DNA of 19,619 bases from HGM04593 sp045533955 (GCA_045533955.1 JAZSIU010000010.1:1-19619), one strand, 5' to 3'. Positions 7,890 through 16,464 are shown, numbered from the stretch's first letter. The notes: a model not told the origin generated them from the sequence alone. Made by a program: numbers and translations.

Positions 7890-8969
7890 ATGAAAGCATT
7901 GAAGATTGGTGATATTACAGTAACCACTCCCATTGTGCAGGGAGGAATGGGCGTTGGGGTTTCGCTCTCGGGGCTTGCTTCGGCGGTTGCAAACGAGGGT
8001 GGAATAGGGGTAATCTCGGCTGCGGGGCTGGGGCTTCTGTACAGCGATTATTCGCACGATTATAGCGAGGCGGGAATTTGGGGAATGCGCCGCGAGATTC
8101 GCAAGGCACGCGCAGCGACAAAAGGCATTATAGGCGTCAATATTATGGTGGCGCTCACGCATTACCCCGAGCTTGTAAGAACGGCAATAGAGGAGGGCGT
8201 CGATATAATTTTTGCGGGCGCGGGCCTGCCTCTTAATCTGCCGTCGTATCTTGTCAAAGGGGCAAAGACAAAGCTCGTCCCCATTGTCTCGTCGGCGCGC
8301 GCTGCGAGGCTCATCTGCACAAAATGGTTCGCCGAGTATAAATATCTGCCCGATGCCATTGTGGTCGAGGGACCTATGGCCGGCGGACATTTGGGCTATA
8401 AGTATGAGCAGATTGAGGATGAGGCCTTCTCGTTGCAGAGTATCGTGCCCGAGGTGGTGGCCGAGGTAAAAAAAATAGCCGCTGCCCACAATTGCACAAT
8501 TCCCGTGATTGCGGGCGGAGGCATTTACAGCGGCGAGGATATTTACAAAATTATGGCGCTGGGTGCCGACGCCGTGCAGGTGGGCACCCGCTTTGTGGTA
8601 ACCGAGGAGTGCGACGCCTCGTCCGAGTTTAAGCAGTCTTATATCGAGGCCTCGCGCGAGGATATTCAGATTATAAAAAGCCCCGTTGGGCTTCCGGGAC
8701 GAGCCATCGGCAACAGCTTCCTCGAAAAGGTTGCGCGCGGCGAGTGTCGTCCGAGTAAGTGTGCCTTCAACTGCCTTAAGACCTGCGACATTGAAAAAAC
8801 ACCCTATTGCATTATGCTGGCCCTTTACAACGCTTACAAAGGCCGAATGACGCACGGCTATGCTTTCAGCGGCTCCAACGCGTGGCGTTGCGACAAAATT
8901 CTCTCGGTGAAAGAGCTTATGGCCTCGCTGCGCAGCGAGTATGCCCATTATGTCGCCCGAGAGCAATAG
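7890..8969 (+). CDS. Nitronate monooxygenase / FabK-like FMN enzyme with Cys-rich C-terminus
   Basis: This 359-residue TIM-barrel flavoprotein belongs to the nitronate monooxygenase (2-nitropropane dioxygenase) family, which also includes the enoyl-ACP reductase FabK. Visible motifs are QGGMGVGVS (17-25) at the FMN site, IGVNIMVAL (81-89), GAGLPLNLP (110-118), EGPMAGGHLG (160-169, with the catalytic-type His167), VIAGGGIYSG (206-215, phosphate binding) and GADAVQVGTRF (225-235). Near the C-terminus, cysteines at 286, 291, 295, 299 and 307 form a CX4CX3CX3CX7C cluster with another at 334, which suggests a bound metal or Fe-S centre; this is inference. It is flanked by its own promoter and terminator, so it is probably transcribed alone. 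Whether it oxidises nitronates or reduces another substrate in an anaerobe is not settled by sequence. Confidence 0.85.
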   Translation: MKALKIGDITVTTPIVQGGMGVGVSLSGLASAVANEGGIGVISAAGLGLLYSDYSHDYSEAGIWGMRREIRKARAATKGIIGVNIMVALTHYPELVRTAIEEGVDIIFAGAGLPLNLPSYLVKGAKTKLVPIVSSARAARLICTKWFAEYKYLPDAIVVEGPMAGGHLGYKYEQIEDEAFSLQSIVPEVVAEVKKIAAAHNCTIPVIAGGGIYSGEDIYKIMALGADAVQVGTRFVVTEECDASSEFKQSYIEASREDIQIIKSPVGLPGRAIGNSFLEKVARGECRPSKCAFNCLKTCDIEKTPYCIMLALYNAYKGRMTHGYAFSGSNAWRCDKILSVKELMASLRSEYAHYVAREQ

Positions 8970-8980
8970 CTTATAATGAC

Positions 8981-9032
8981 AGCACCCTCCTCTGCACCCC
9001 CTGAGCAATTCTTGCAAAGAGGGTGCTTTTTT
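8981..9032 (+). terminator. Terminator after the nitronate monooxygenase gene
   Basis: The 9-bp arms agcaccctc (8981-8989) and gagggtgct (9019-9027) enclose a 29-base loop and are followed by a T run to 9032. It lies 11 bp after the stop codon. Confidence 0.75.
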
Positions 9033-9104
9033 ATTGCCCAATCCCTTGTCAATTTATTTGTTATAAAATGTTTCAGATTGTTAAATAACAATTTTGTTGT
9101 TTCG

Positions 9105-9118
9105 TTTTTTTTTTTTTT
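9105..9118 (+). repeat. Run of 14 T residues upstream of the fucosidase gene
   Basis: This uninterrupted homopolymer lies about 80 bp before the fucosidase start, just upstream of a weak promoter-like pair: TTTG at 9120-9123 and TACCTTAT at 9141-9148, with a 17-base spacer shorter than usual. The rest of the 9033-9199 gap is A+T-rich with no other signal. Confidence 0.6.
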
Positions 9119-9199
9119 CTTTGCAGAATGTGGGCTATTATACCTTATTCGGATGTCCCTATTGTACGACCATAATTATTAACTAACTATATTTATTTT

Positions 9200-10735
9200 A
9201 TGAAGAAATTATTTACGACCTTAGTCTTGTGCGGGTTGTTGGCTCCAACAGCCATTATGGCACAGTTTCAACTAAAAGACGAAACTCCGGCCAACCCCGA
9301 CAACGCACCGCTGCCAGTGCATCCCATTCCTCACGAACGTCAGTTAAAATGGCAAGAGACCGAGTTTTATGCTTTTTTCCACTATGGAATGAACACCTTT
9401 ACGGGCTCGGAGTGGGGCTTCGGAAACGAGCCCGAGTCGAGATACGCTCCTAAGGCTCTGCCCAATCCCGAGCAGTGGATTACCTCGGTAAAGGCTGCCG
9501 GAATGAATGGCGGCATTGCAGTGGTGAAGCATCACGATGGATTCTGCTTGTGGCCGACAGCAACAACAGAACACAGCATAAAGAATGCAGGCAATGAGAA
9601 TGGCCGCAACGCCAATATCCCTCAGCTGTATGCCGAGGCCAGCCGCAAACACAATATGAAATATGGTTTTTATATATCTCCGTGGGACCGTAACTCGGCA
9701 CACTATGGCAAGGATACATACGTTACCGAGGTATTTCTCAAGCAGTGCGAAGAACTGGCCGAGTATGGCTCCGACCAATTTGAAATGTGGTTCGACGGTG
9801 CGCGCGGCGGCGACGGATATTATGGCGGAGAGGGCGGCACACGCGAAATAGACGCCGATATTTATTACGATACTCCCAATCTGCGTACCCGCGTCCATAA
9901 GATTGCTCCCAACTGCGTGCTCTGGGGTGTAGGCGGCGAGGCTCGATGGATAGGTAACGAGTCGGGCTATGCCGGTGAGACCAATTGGGCAATGACCGAC
10001 TATATGTCCGAGACCGTTGTGCGCGAAGAGGGTGATATTAACGGCTGGTTCTGGAATCCCGGCGAGAGCGATGCAAAGGCTACAAGCGCCGGCTGGTTCT
10101 GGCATCAGGGTGAGACAATGAAGAGTGCCGAGCGCCTTTTCCAGATGTATCTCGAGACAGTTGGACGCAACGCAACCCTTATCCTCAACTGCCCTCCCAA
10201 CCAATATGGCCTTCTGCCCGATAATACCGTGAGCGAGCTTAAAAAATTGGGTAAGATGCTTCACGAGCGTCTGGCCGTGCCCGTATATGGCCTTGACGAG
10301 AGCACAGAGGCAACCGATTATGCAAAGAGCGCCACAATAGAGGTAAGCGAGACACGTACGGGCGGACACTACGAGGCCGCTAACCTTACCGATGGCAATA
10401 AAGATACATATTGGGGCACAAACGACGATAATCTTACAGCGACAATAACACTCACTTGGGATACTCCTCGCGTAATACGTTATTTGGTTATGCAGGAGCC
10501 GGTTGCTCTGGGTCAGCGTATTAAGGACTTCAAGATAGAATATAGTGCAGACGGTGAGTCGTGGACAGAGCTCTGCCCGACAATACAGACAACAACAGTC
10601 GGCTACAAACGCATTATTCCTTTGAACGGAAAAACAAGCGAGAGCTACGGCAGCGGATACAATGCAAAGAAACTGCGTGTAACAATTCTGGATAGCCGTG
10701 CTTGTCCTCTGCTCTCTAATTTGAACGTATATTGA
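9200..10735 (+). CDS. Secreted alpha-L-fucosidase (GH29) with C-terminal F5/8-type domain
   Basis: This 511-residue protein has a signal peptide (MKKLFTTLVLCGLLAPTAIMA). The GH29 catalytic barrel follows at about 40-355, with FFHYGMNTFTG (59-69), KHHDGFCLW (110-118) and EMWFDGARG (195-203). Asp199 is the expected nucleophile. Glu247 (GGEARW) and Glu254 (GNESG) are candidates for the acid/base. Residues about 370-511 look like an F5/8 type C / CBM32 galactose-binding-like domain (LTDGNKDTYWGTND, IEYSADGESWTEL). The enzyme should remove terminal L-fucose from host or dietary glycans in the periplasm or outside the cell. The layout resembles the GH29-B alpha-1,3/4-fucosidases, but that subgroup is only suggested. 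It is the first gene of a pair, 33 bp before a secreted multidomain protein. No SusC/SusD pair is adjacent. Confidence 0.92.
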   Translation: MKKLFTTLVLCGLLAPTAIMAQFQLKDETPANPDNAPLPVHPIPHERQLKWQETEFYAFFHYGMNTFTGSEWGFGNEPESRYAPKALPNPEQWITSVKAAGMNGGIAVVKHHDGFCLWPTATTEHSIKNAGNENGRNANIPQLYAEASRKHNMKYGFYISPWDRNSAHYGKDTYVTEVFLKQCEELAEYGSDQFEMWFDGARGGDGYYGGEGGTREIDADIYYDTPNLRTRVHKIAPNCVLWGVGGEARWIGNESGYAGETNWAMTDYMSETVVREEGDINGWFWNPGESDAKATSAGWFWHQGETMKSAERLFQMYLETVGRNATLILNCPPNQYGLLPDNTVSELKKLGKMLHERLAVPVYGLDESTEATDYAKSATIEVSETRTGGHYEAANLTDGNKDTYWGTNDDNLTATITLTWDTPRVIRYLVMQEPVALGQRIKDFKIEYSADGESWTELCPTIQTTTVGYKRIIPLNGKTSESYGSGYNAKKLRVTILDSRACPLLSNLNVY

Positions 10736-10768
10736 TAAACATCGACACAATAATTAAATAGAAGAATT

Positions 10769-13153
10769 ATGAAAAAGAATATATTATTTTCAGCTGCGTT
10801 GATGTTTTTTAGCCTTGCATCTACCGCGCAAACAACTATAACATTTGATAGTGATGATTATAAAGCTATAAGTGTTTACGACCAATGGGAAGAGAGCCCC
10901 TTCCGCACCGGTGTCCTCAATGGAAATGCCGCAGTTACCGAGAATCCCGATGTATCGGTCGATGAGGTGCTGGGCGTCGCTCCAAACTCAACAGGAAAGG
11001 TCGTAGCCCTGCAACGCAGCCGTTACGGCAGCAATGCTTTTGGCGTGAGAATAGACCTTAAAGAGCCTATCCGCGTAACAAAAGAGTATCAGTACATACA
11101 CGTAATGGCATACCTCAAGGATAAGCCTGCCGATAGCCGTATGATGGTTATTGGCTTGGGTAAAAGAATTGAGGAAAGCTGGAGCTGGCAGACAGGCGAG
11201 GAAGAACAATTCTGGGCTTGGACTACAAATGACATTAAAGCAAAAGAGGGCTGGCAGGATATTGTAGTGAAATTCAAGGGCTTCTCATATTCAAAGGACG
11301 AGAATGAGAATAGTGGAATTGACATCTACTCGTTGATTATTGTGCCCGACCTGCGCTCGCCCCACGCCGACAAGAGTGATTGGGTAGCTTATTTCGACGA
11401 GATTGTGGTTGACAATAATTCCGGCAAGCGCTTCTCGACCGAAAAATATGCCTTGTCATTTGCCGAGAATGCCGCAGCCACACGTACCGACCGTGTTCTG
11501 AACAGTGTCGGCCTGAACAACTACTCATCGGCCACACAACGTAAGATGGTTTATAGCAACAACGTCCTGAGCGGCGTCTTTTCGGCAACTCCCGGCGAGC
11601 AGGTACAGCCCAAATTCAGCTACTCAGGCTCGTGGATGAGCGGATACGTCTATGTCGATTGGGGTAATGACGGTGTCTTTAAAGGAACATTGAACGAGAA
11701 TGGTACGCCGGCCGACGAGAGTGATGTTGTAAGCCATAATGCCGTGCAGATAGGCAATGTATGGTATAAGAGCGACGGAACAACAGTCTCTAATGGTAAT
11801 ACAATCGGTGCGGGTGTTCCCAAATTTACAGTGCCCGAGAATACTCCCGTCGGCTTCTATCGTATGCGTTACAAGGTCGATTGGAACAGCATCGACCCCG
11901 CCGGCGACGATGACCTTATTGGTAACGGCGGTGGCATCGTAGATGTTATGCTCGACGTACACGGCGACAAGGTAAGCGTAAACGCATCGCAGCTCAACGG
12001 CGATATTGTGCTGGCCTCGGATGAGTCTCCTTTGCAGAATTACACTGCTGCATACGGACAACCTTTGACTGTTAAGATTGTTCCTGCTCCGGGCTTTGTT
12101 CAGAATGGATTTACTTTGAAATATGGTTACAATGTGAATGCAGCCGAGCAACTCGACCAAAATGGCAATCCCAATTGGATTGAGGTTTATATCCCCAATA
12201 CCGCAATTGCGGCCGACGGAACATATACCATCCCGGCAGAATATATGCGCGGTAGCACCGTGAATATTTCAGGCGATATGCAGCAGGCTTATCAATACAC
12301 GGTAAATGTTACCGGCGCCGATGGTGAAGGTGGTATTATATATGGTGGTAAGGAGTATAAATCGGGTGATGTAATTGATGCAAGTCAATTCTTTACGGTA
12401 GAGGATGTTGTAGCCATCAGTGTTGAGGGTTATACAGCCGAGGTATCGTTGGATGCTCAGAATAATATAATTACTGTTGTGTATAAAAAGATTGAAGAGT
12501 ACCGTCAGATAGCATCGCTCGGTGAACTAAAGAACGACGCTGCTTATCACATCAAGGCCAAGAGCGGCGAAGGATATTTTGCGTGGAACACAACTATAAC
12601 CGATACTTATCTCAGTCTGCGAGGTATGACAAACTCCTCTTACAATAATCTTCCTTCCAATCAGGCAGTTGTAAATATATATAAAGAGGAGGTGAACCCT
12701 TTTGATATGACCGTTGTATGGCAGATTATTCAAGAAGACGGTAAATATTACCTGTTTCAGCCTGCAAAGCAGGAGTATGTTACCCGTGACGGCCGCGACT
12801 ATAAGTTTACCGCCGAAAAGACAGCATTGGATATGATAAGAGACAATGGTGATGGTACTTTCAGCTTTCACGCAGGCGGAAATTACAGCGATGGCTCGAC
12901 CTATTTTGCCTGTATTGTTACGAACGAGCCTTTGACGGCTGTCCGCAATTGGACGTGGAACGACCACGGCTCTGTAATGTACATTGTCGAGAATCCTAAC
13001 ATTAAATTGGGAGATTCGACTGCTATTGATAATGTGGTTGTCGAGGAGGGTAATGTATGCAAAGGTATATATAATCTTCAAGGTCAGAGACTCGATAAGC
13101 TCCCCGCTTCGGGCGTTGTTATAGTCGATGGCCGTAAATACATTGTCAGATAA
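10769..13153 (+). CDS. Secreted multidomain glycan-binding-like protein with GEVED and lectin-like parts
   Basis: No single family was recognised for this 794-residue protein. A signal peptide (MKKNILFSAALMFFSLASTA) leads into a beta-sandwich region (about 22-215) ending WVAYFDEIVVDN, like a carbohydrate-binding jelly roll. Residues about 275-398 resemble a GEVED domain (SGYVYVDWGNDGVF, DDLIGNGGGIVDVMLDVHG). Residues about 400-575 hold small beta repeats. Residues about 577-742 resemble a beta-trefoil/ricin-type lectin (AAYHIKAKSGEGYFAW, VVWQIIQEDGKYYLF). The last 30 residues (GIYNLQGQRL, then GVVIVDGRKYIVR) resemble the short C-terminal sorting-type tail common in secreted Bacteroidales proteins. 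No catalytic residues are apparent. Its place 33 bp after the fucosidase implies co-transcription and a role in holding or displaying glycans for that enzyme, which is inference. Domain labels are by eye. Confidence 0.75.
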   Translation: MKKNILFSAALMFFSLASTAQTTITFDSDDYKAISVYDQWEESPFRTGVLNGNAAVTENPDVSVDEVLGVAPNSTGKVVALQRSRYGSNAFGVRIDLKEPIRVTKEYQYIHVMAYLKDKPADSRMMVIGLGKRIEESWSWQTGEEEQFWAWTTNDIKAKEGWQDIVVKFKGFSYSKDENENSGIDIYSLIIVPDLRSPHADKSDWVAYFDEIVVDNNSGKRFSTEKYALSFAENAAATRTDRVLNSVGLNNYSSATQRKMVYSNNVLSGVFSATPGEQVQPKFSYSGSWMSGYVYVDWGNDGVFKGTLNENGTPADESDVVSHNAVQIGNVWYKSDGTTVSNGNTIGAGVPKFTVPENTPVGFYRMRYKVDWNSIDPAGDDDLIGNGGGIVDVMLDVHGDKVSVNASQLNGDIVLASDESPLQNYTAAYGQPLTVKIVPAPGFVQNGFTLKYGYNVNAAEQLDQNGNPNWIEVYIPNTAIAADGTYTIPAEYMRGSTVNISGDMQQAYQYTVNVTGADGEGGIIYGGKEYKSGDVIDASQFFTVEDVVAISVEGYTAEVSLDAQNNIITVVYKKIEEYRQIASLGELKNDAAYHIKAKSGEGYFAWNTTITDTYLSLRGMTNSSYNNLPSNQAVVNIYKEEVNPFDMTVVWQIIQEDGKYYLFQPAKQEYVTRDGRDYKFTAEKTALDMIRDNGDGTFSFHAGGNYSDGSTYFACIVTNEPLTAVRNWTWNDHGSVMYIVENPNIKLGDSTAIDNVVVEEGNVCKGIYNLQGQRLDKLPASGVVIVDGRKYIVR

Positions 13154-13190
13154 TACCCTTTTTGCGGTGTAAATACCGCTAATAACAGCT

Positions 13191-13230
13191 ATTAAGCAGT
13201 GCGATTGAAAATTCAATCGCACTGCTTAAT
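13191..13230. terminator. Shared hairpin between the convergent fucosidase operon and sodB
   Basis: A perfect 18-bp stem (13191-13208 with 13213-13230) has a 4-base loop and sits in the gap between two converging genes. It lacks a good T tract on either side, so it may end transcription weakly or act as an RNA 3'-end stabiliser. A smaller hairpin, GCGGT (13164-13168) with ACCGC (13175-13179), lies just upstream. Confidence 0.65.
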
Positions 13231-13273
13231 TTGCTACGTCAGGGGTATGCAGCCCGCCAATGTGAATGAAAAT

Positions 13274-13891
13274 TTATAGGTCGAGGCGGCTCTCGACCAT
13301 CTCCCAATCGACAATATCCCACAGACGCTTCACGTGCTCGGCGCGTCTGTTCTGATAGTCTAAATAGTAGGCGTGCTCCCAAACGTCGATGCCCAGCAGC
13401 GGCTTGCGGGCACGACGCAGAGGATTATCGCCATTGTGGCAGCGGATAATCTCGAGCTTGCCGCGCTCGTCCTGTGCAAGCCACACCCACCCCGAGCCGA
13501 ATAGCGCCGAGCAAGCATCTTGAATCTTCTGCTTCATTGTCTCGAAATTGCCAAAATCGAAGCGAATGGCGCTCATAAGCGTGCCGCCCGGATGGTTGTT
13601 GGCCTCGGTCAAAGGGGTGAACTGCTCGAAATAGAGTGCGTGGTTAAGCACCTGCCCGGCGTTGTCGAGCAGTGGGCCCTCGGGCGCCTGCTGCACAATC
13701 TCGCGCAGGCTCATACCTTCGTACTCGCTGCCGTGTGCCAAACGATTGAGATTATCTACGTAGGTCTGCATATGCTTGCCATAGTGCAGCTCAATTGTGG
13801 CACGTCCTATTATTGGTTCCAATGCACTCGAGGGGTAGAGTAGGGCCGGCATCTGATAGCCTGCCACGCTGTTTCTGACTAATGTATTCAT
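13274..13891 (-). CDS. sodB: Iron/manganese superoxide dismutase
   Basis: This 205-residue enzyme converts superoxide to hydrogen peroxide and oxygen in the cytoplasm. The metal ligands are in their expected contexts: His36 (ELHYGKH), His84 (LNHALYF), Asp169 and His173 (DVWEHAYYLDY). FGSGWVWL (131-138) is also present. The metal-tuning glutamine occurs as NAGQVLNH (Gln80, four residues before His84), the placement found in Fe-type and metal-flexible Bacteroidetes enzymes. Compared with usual starts (M..ELPALPY) the protein has about nine extra N-terminal residues. Met14 is the only internal alternative and would cut into the conserved start, so the longer form is kept. No clear promoter or ribosome site is visible. 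The gene is divergent from pcrA and convergent with the fucosidase operon. Confidence 0.92.
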   Translation of the reverse strand: MNTLVRNSVAGYQMPALLYPSSALEPIIGRATIELHYGKHMQTYVDNLNRLAHGSEYEGMSLREIVQQAPEGPLLDNAGQVLNHALYFEQFTPLTEANNHPGGTLMSAIRFDFGNFETMKQKIQDACSALFGSGWVWLAQDERGKLEIIRCHNGDNPLRRARKPLLGIDVWEHAYYLDYQNRRAEHVKRLWDIVDWEMVESRLDL

Positions 13892-13991
13892 ATTTTTTTT
13901 CTGTTGGAATGATGATTTTATAACAAGGTTTCGGCGTTAATGTTCGAATGTTTATGGTAAATTGATTATTTTTGCAAATTAAGATGCAGTG

Positions 13992-14037
13992 CGCTGTATA
14001 ACGCTGTATAATATTGTTATAAATATTCTCTGTATAA
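13992..14037 (+). promoter_or_regulatory. Direct repeats of cgctgtataa between sodB and pcrA
   Basis: Two exact head-to-tail copies of cgctgtataa occupy 13992-14001 and 14002-14011. A third near copy, ctctgtataa, lies at 14028-14037, 26 bp from the second. They fill the A+T-rich upstream region of the helicase, in the 173-bp divergent gap with sodB. They could be an operator or a promoter-region repeat. No regulator is identified. Confidence 0.4.
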
Positions 14038-14064
14038 TAAAAATAGCTGCTGAGAGACAACTAT

Positions 14065-16440
14065 ATGATGATTAACTACGAAGATGAACTAAACGCTGCA
14101 CAGCTTGATGCTGTGCGTTATCTTGACGGTCCGTCGCTGGTGATTGCCGGTGCAGGCTCGGGAAAGACAAGGGTGCTCACCTATAAAATTGCTTATCTCA
14201 TAGAGCAGGGCTACGAGCCGTGGTCGATTCTTGCGCTGACCTTTACCAACAAGGCTGCGCGCGAGATGAAGGAGCGTATCGCCGCGCAGGTAGGCGACCG
14301 TACTGCGTCGTATCTGTGGATGGGCACTTTTCACTCTATTTTCTCCAAGATTCTGCGTCGCGAGGGGCATCTGCTGGGCTACGACCCCAATTTTACAATA
14401 TACGACCAGAGCGACTCGCGCAGCCTCATAAAGAGCATAATAAAAGAGCTTCAGCTTGACGAAAAGAGCTATAAACCCAATGTGATAGGCGAGAGAATAT
14501 CGGCCGCGAAAAGCCGCCTGATAACCGCTGCCGACTACGCTCGCGACGCGGGGTTGCGCGGCGACGACCAGCGTGCGCGCATCCCCTCGGTGGCCGAAAT
14601 TTACAGCCGCTACACGGCACGCTGCCTTCAGGCCAATGCAATGGACTTTGACGACCTTTTGGTTAATACCTATCGTCTGTTCAATGAACACCCCGCAGTG
14701 TGTCAAAAATATGTGCAGCAGTTCCGCTACGTGCTTGTCGATGAGTTTCAGGATACAAACTATGTGCAGGGCTGCATTGTGTGGCAGCTTACCGAGGCTC
14801 GACGCGCAATATGTGTGGTGGGCGACGATGCGCAGAGCATCTACTCGTTCCGCGGGGCCAATATTGATAATATCCTCAGTTTCACCGAGCGCTACGGTGG
14901 TGCGAGAATCTTTAAGCTCGAACAGAATTACCGTTCGACCAAGATGATTGTCGAGGCGGCCAACAGCCTCATTCGCAACAACAGCGAGCAGATTCATAAG
15001 ACCGTCTTTTCGGAGCGTGGCGAGGGTGAGCCGCTCAGTGTCTGCGCCGCCTACTCCGACTACGAGGAGGTAGAGATTGTGGCCAACCGCATAGCCGAGC
15101 TGCGTCGCCGAGGTCTCGCCTTTAAGGATTTTGCCATCCTTTATCGCACCAATGCTCAGTCGCGTGTCTTTGAGGAGGCCTTCCGCAAGCGCGCCTATCC
15201 TTATAGAATATACGGCGGCCTCTCGTTCTATCAGCGCAAGGAGATTAAGGACACGATAGCCTATTTTCGTCTGGCCTGTAACCTGCGCGACGAGGAGGCC
15301 TTGAAACGCATAATAAACTACCCGGCACGAGGCATCGGCGAGACGACTATGCAGCGCGTGCGCGAGCAGGCTGTTGCCCTCGGACTGCCAATGTGGAATA
15401 TCCTTGAGCAGCCGTTGGTCTATGGCCTTCAGGCAAATAAAGGAACGCTCACAAAACTGGCCGATTTTGCCCGTATGATTGAGGCTTTTGCCGATGGTGC
15501 CGCCCGAGAAGATGCACTCACTACCGCGCGCGAGATTGTGCGCACGTCGGGCCTTTGGAACGATATTTTTACGGGTAACACAGTCGAGGACAGAAGCCGA
15601 CAGGAGAATATGCAGGAGCTTATGAATGCCATAAGCGACTTTGTCGATATGCGCCGCGAAGAGGGCAACGAGAGCAATAAACTCATCGACTACATAAACA
15701 GCGTGCAGCTACTCACCGACCAAGATGTCGAGGGCGAGGGCAGCGACGATTTTATCACTCTTATGACCGTGCACTCGGCCAAAGGTCTGGAGTTTCCCGC
15801 AGTCTTTGTCGTGGGGCTCGAAGAGGAACTTTTCCCCAATGCAATGGCGCAAAATTCCCTGCGCGAGCTCGAAGAGGAGCGTCGCCTCTTTTACGTGGCA
15901 ATAACCCGCGCAAAGGACTACTGCACACTCTCGTTTGCCAAAATGCGCTACCGATTCGGAACGTCGGAATTTTCCGACCCCAGCCGCTTTCTTAAAGAGA
16001 TTGACAGCCGTTATCTCTCGTTCCGCGGAGGGGCGCCTCAGGGTGTGCAACGTTCGGGCGGTTACGGCGGCTCGGGGATGTTCGCAGCAACAAACTCGGC
16101 CCGCAGAGGCGACCGTCGCAGCGACTATTCGCTCGATAGTGTGCCCACTGCCCGTCCCACCTATAATACCTCCACCGATAGGCGTCCGACACACTCGCCC
16201 GTGCGAGAGCCTGCGCGCCTGCAACGTATGAGCGAGGCTGTGCAACAACCCTCGGCACCGCGCAGTGCCGCCTCGGCAGCGCTTGCCGTCGGGGCTATCG
16301 TCCGACACGACCGATTCGGATTGGGTCAGGTGCTGACGCTCGAAGGCTGCGGCGATAATGCCAAGGCTAAAATTCGTTTCCAAAATGCCGGCGAAAAGAT
16401 GCTGTTGCTTAAATTTGCAAAATTAACCGTGGTACAATAA
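14065..16440 (+). CDS. pcrA: ATP-dependent DNA helicase, UvrD/PcrA family
   Basis: This 791-residue superfamily-1A 3'-5' helicase acts in nucleotide excision and mismatch repair and in clearing proteins from DNA. All motifs are present: Q-motif LNAAQLDAV (9-17), Walker A AGAGSGKT (28-35), Ia LTFTNKAAREM (58-68), MGTFHS (86-91), Walker B VLVDEFQDTN (223-232), III VVGDDAQSIYSFRG (251-264), IV KLEQNYRST (284-292), then VHSAKGLEFPAVFVVGLEE and RRLFYVAITRAKDY further on. A polar Arg/Ser/Gly-rich linker (roughly residues 650-740) joins the motor to a C-terminal Tudor-like domain (VRHDRFGLGQVLTLEG), as in PcrA. Two adjacent ATGs (14065, 14068) make the start uncertain by one residue. nspC follows after 24 bp and is probably co-transcribed. 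PcrA and UvrD cannot be firmly separated by eye. Confidence 0.95.
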   Translation: MMINYEDELNAAQLDAVRYLDGPSLVIAGAGSGKTRVLTYKIAYLIEQGYEPWSILALTFTNKAAREMKERIAAQVGDRTASYLWMGTFHSIFSKILRREGHLLGYDPNFTIYDQSDSRSLIKSIIKELQLDEKSYKPNVIGERISAAKSRLITAADYARDAGLRGDDQRARIPSVAEIYSRYTARCLQANAMDFDDLLVNTYRLFNEHPAVCQKYVQQFRYVLVDEFQDTNYVQGCIVWQLTEARRAICVVGDDAQSIYSFRGANIDNILSFTERYGGARIFKLEQNYRSTKMIVEAANSLIRNNSEQIHKTVFSERGEGEPLSVCAAYSDYEEVEIVANRIAELRRRGLAFKDFAILYRTNAQSRVFEEAFRKRAYPYRIYGGLSFYQRKEIKDTIAYFRLACNLRDEEALKRIINYPARGIGETTMQRVREQAVALGLPMWNILEQPLVYGLQANKGTLTKLADFARMIEAFADGAAREDALTTAREIVRTSGLWNDIFTGNTVEDRSRQENMQELMNAISDFVDMRREEGNESNKLIDYINSVQLLTDQDVEGEGSDDFITLMTVHSAKGLEFPAVFVVGLEEELFPNAMAQNSLRELEEERRLFYVAITRAKDYCTLSFAKMRYRFGTSEFSDPSRFLKEIDSRYLSFRGGAPQGVQRSGGYGGSGMFAATNSARRGDRRSDYSLDSVPTARPTYNTSTDRRPTHSPVREPARLQRMSEAVQQPSAPRSAASAALAVGAIVRHDRFGLGQVLTLEGCGDNAKAKIRFQNAGEKMLLLKFAKLTVVQ

Positions 16441-16464
16441 TTAACGATAGAATATTATAATACA

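Noticed and set aside
7587..9041. A 484-codon open frame on the minus strand covering the nitronate monooxygenase gene
   Set aside because: It is antisense to a gene with full family motifs, rich in Cys, Arg and His, lacks any recognisable domain, and runs through two terminators.
9344..10750. A 468-codon minus-strand frame opposite the fucosidase
   Set aside because: It is a by-product of the codon bias of the real GH29 gene, with a Cys/Ile/Ala-rich composition and no start signals or domains.
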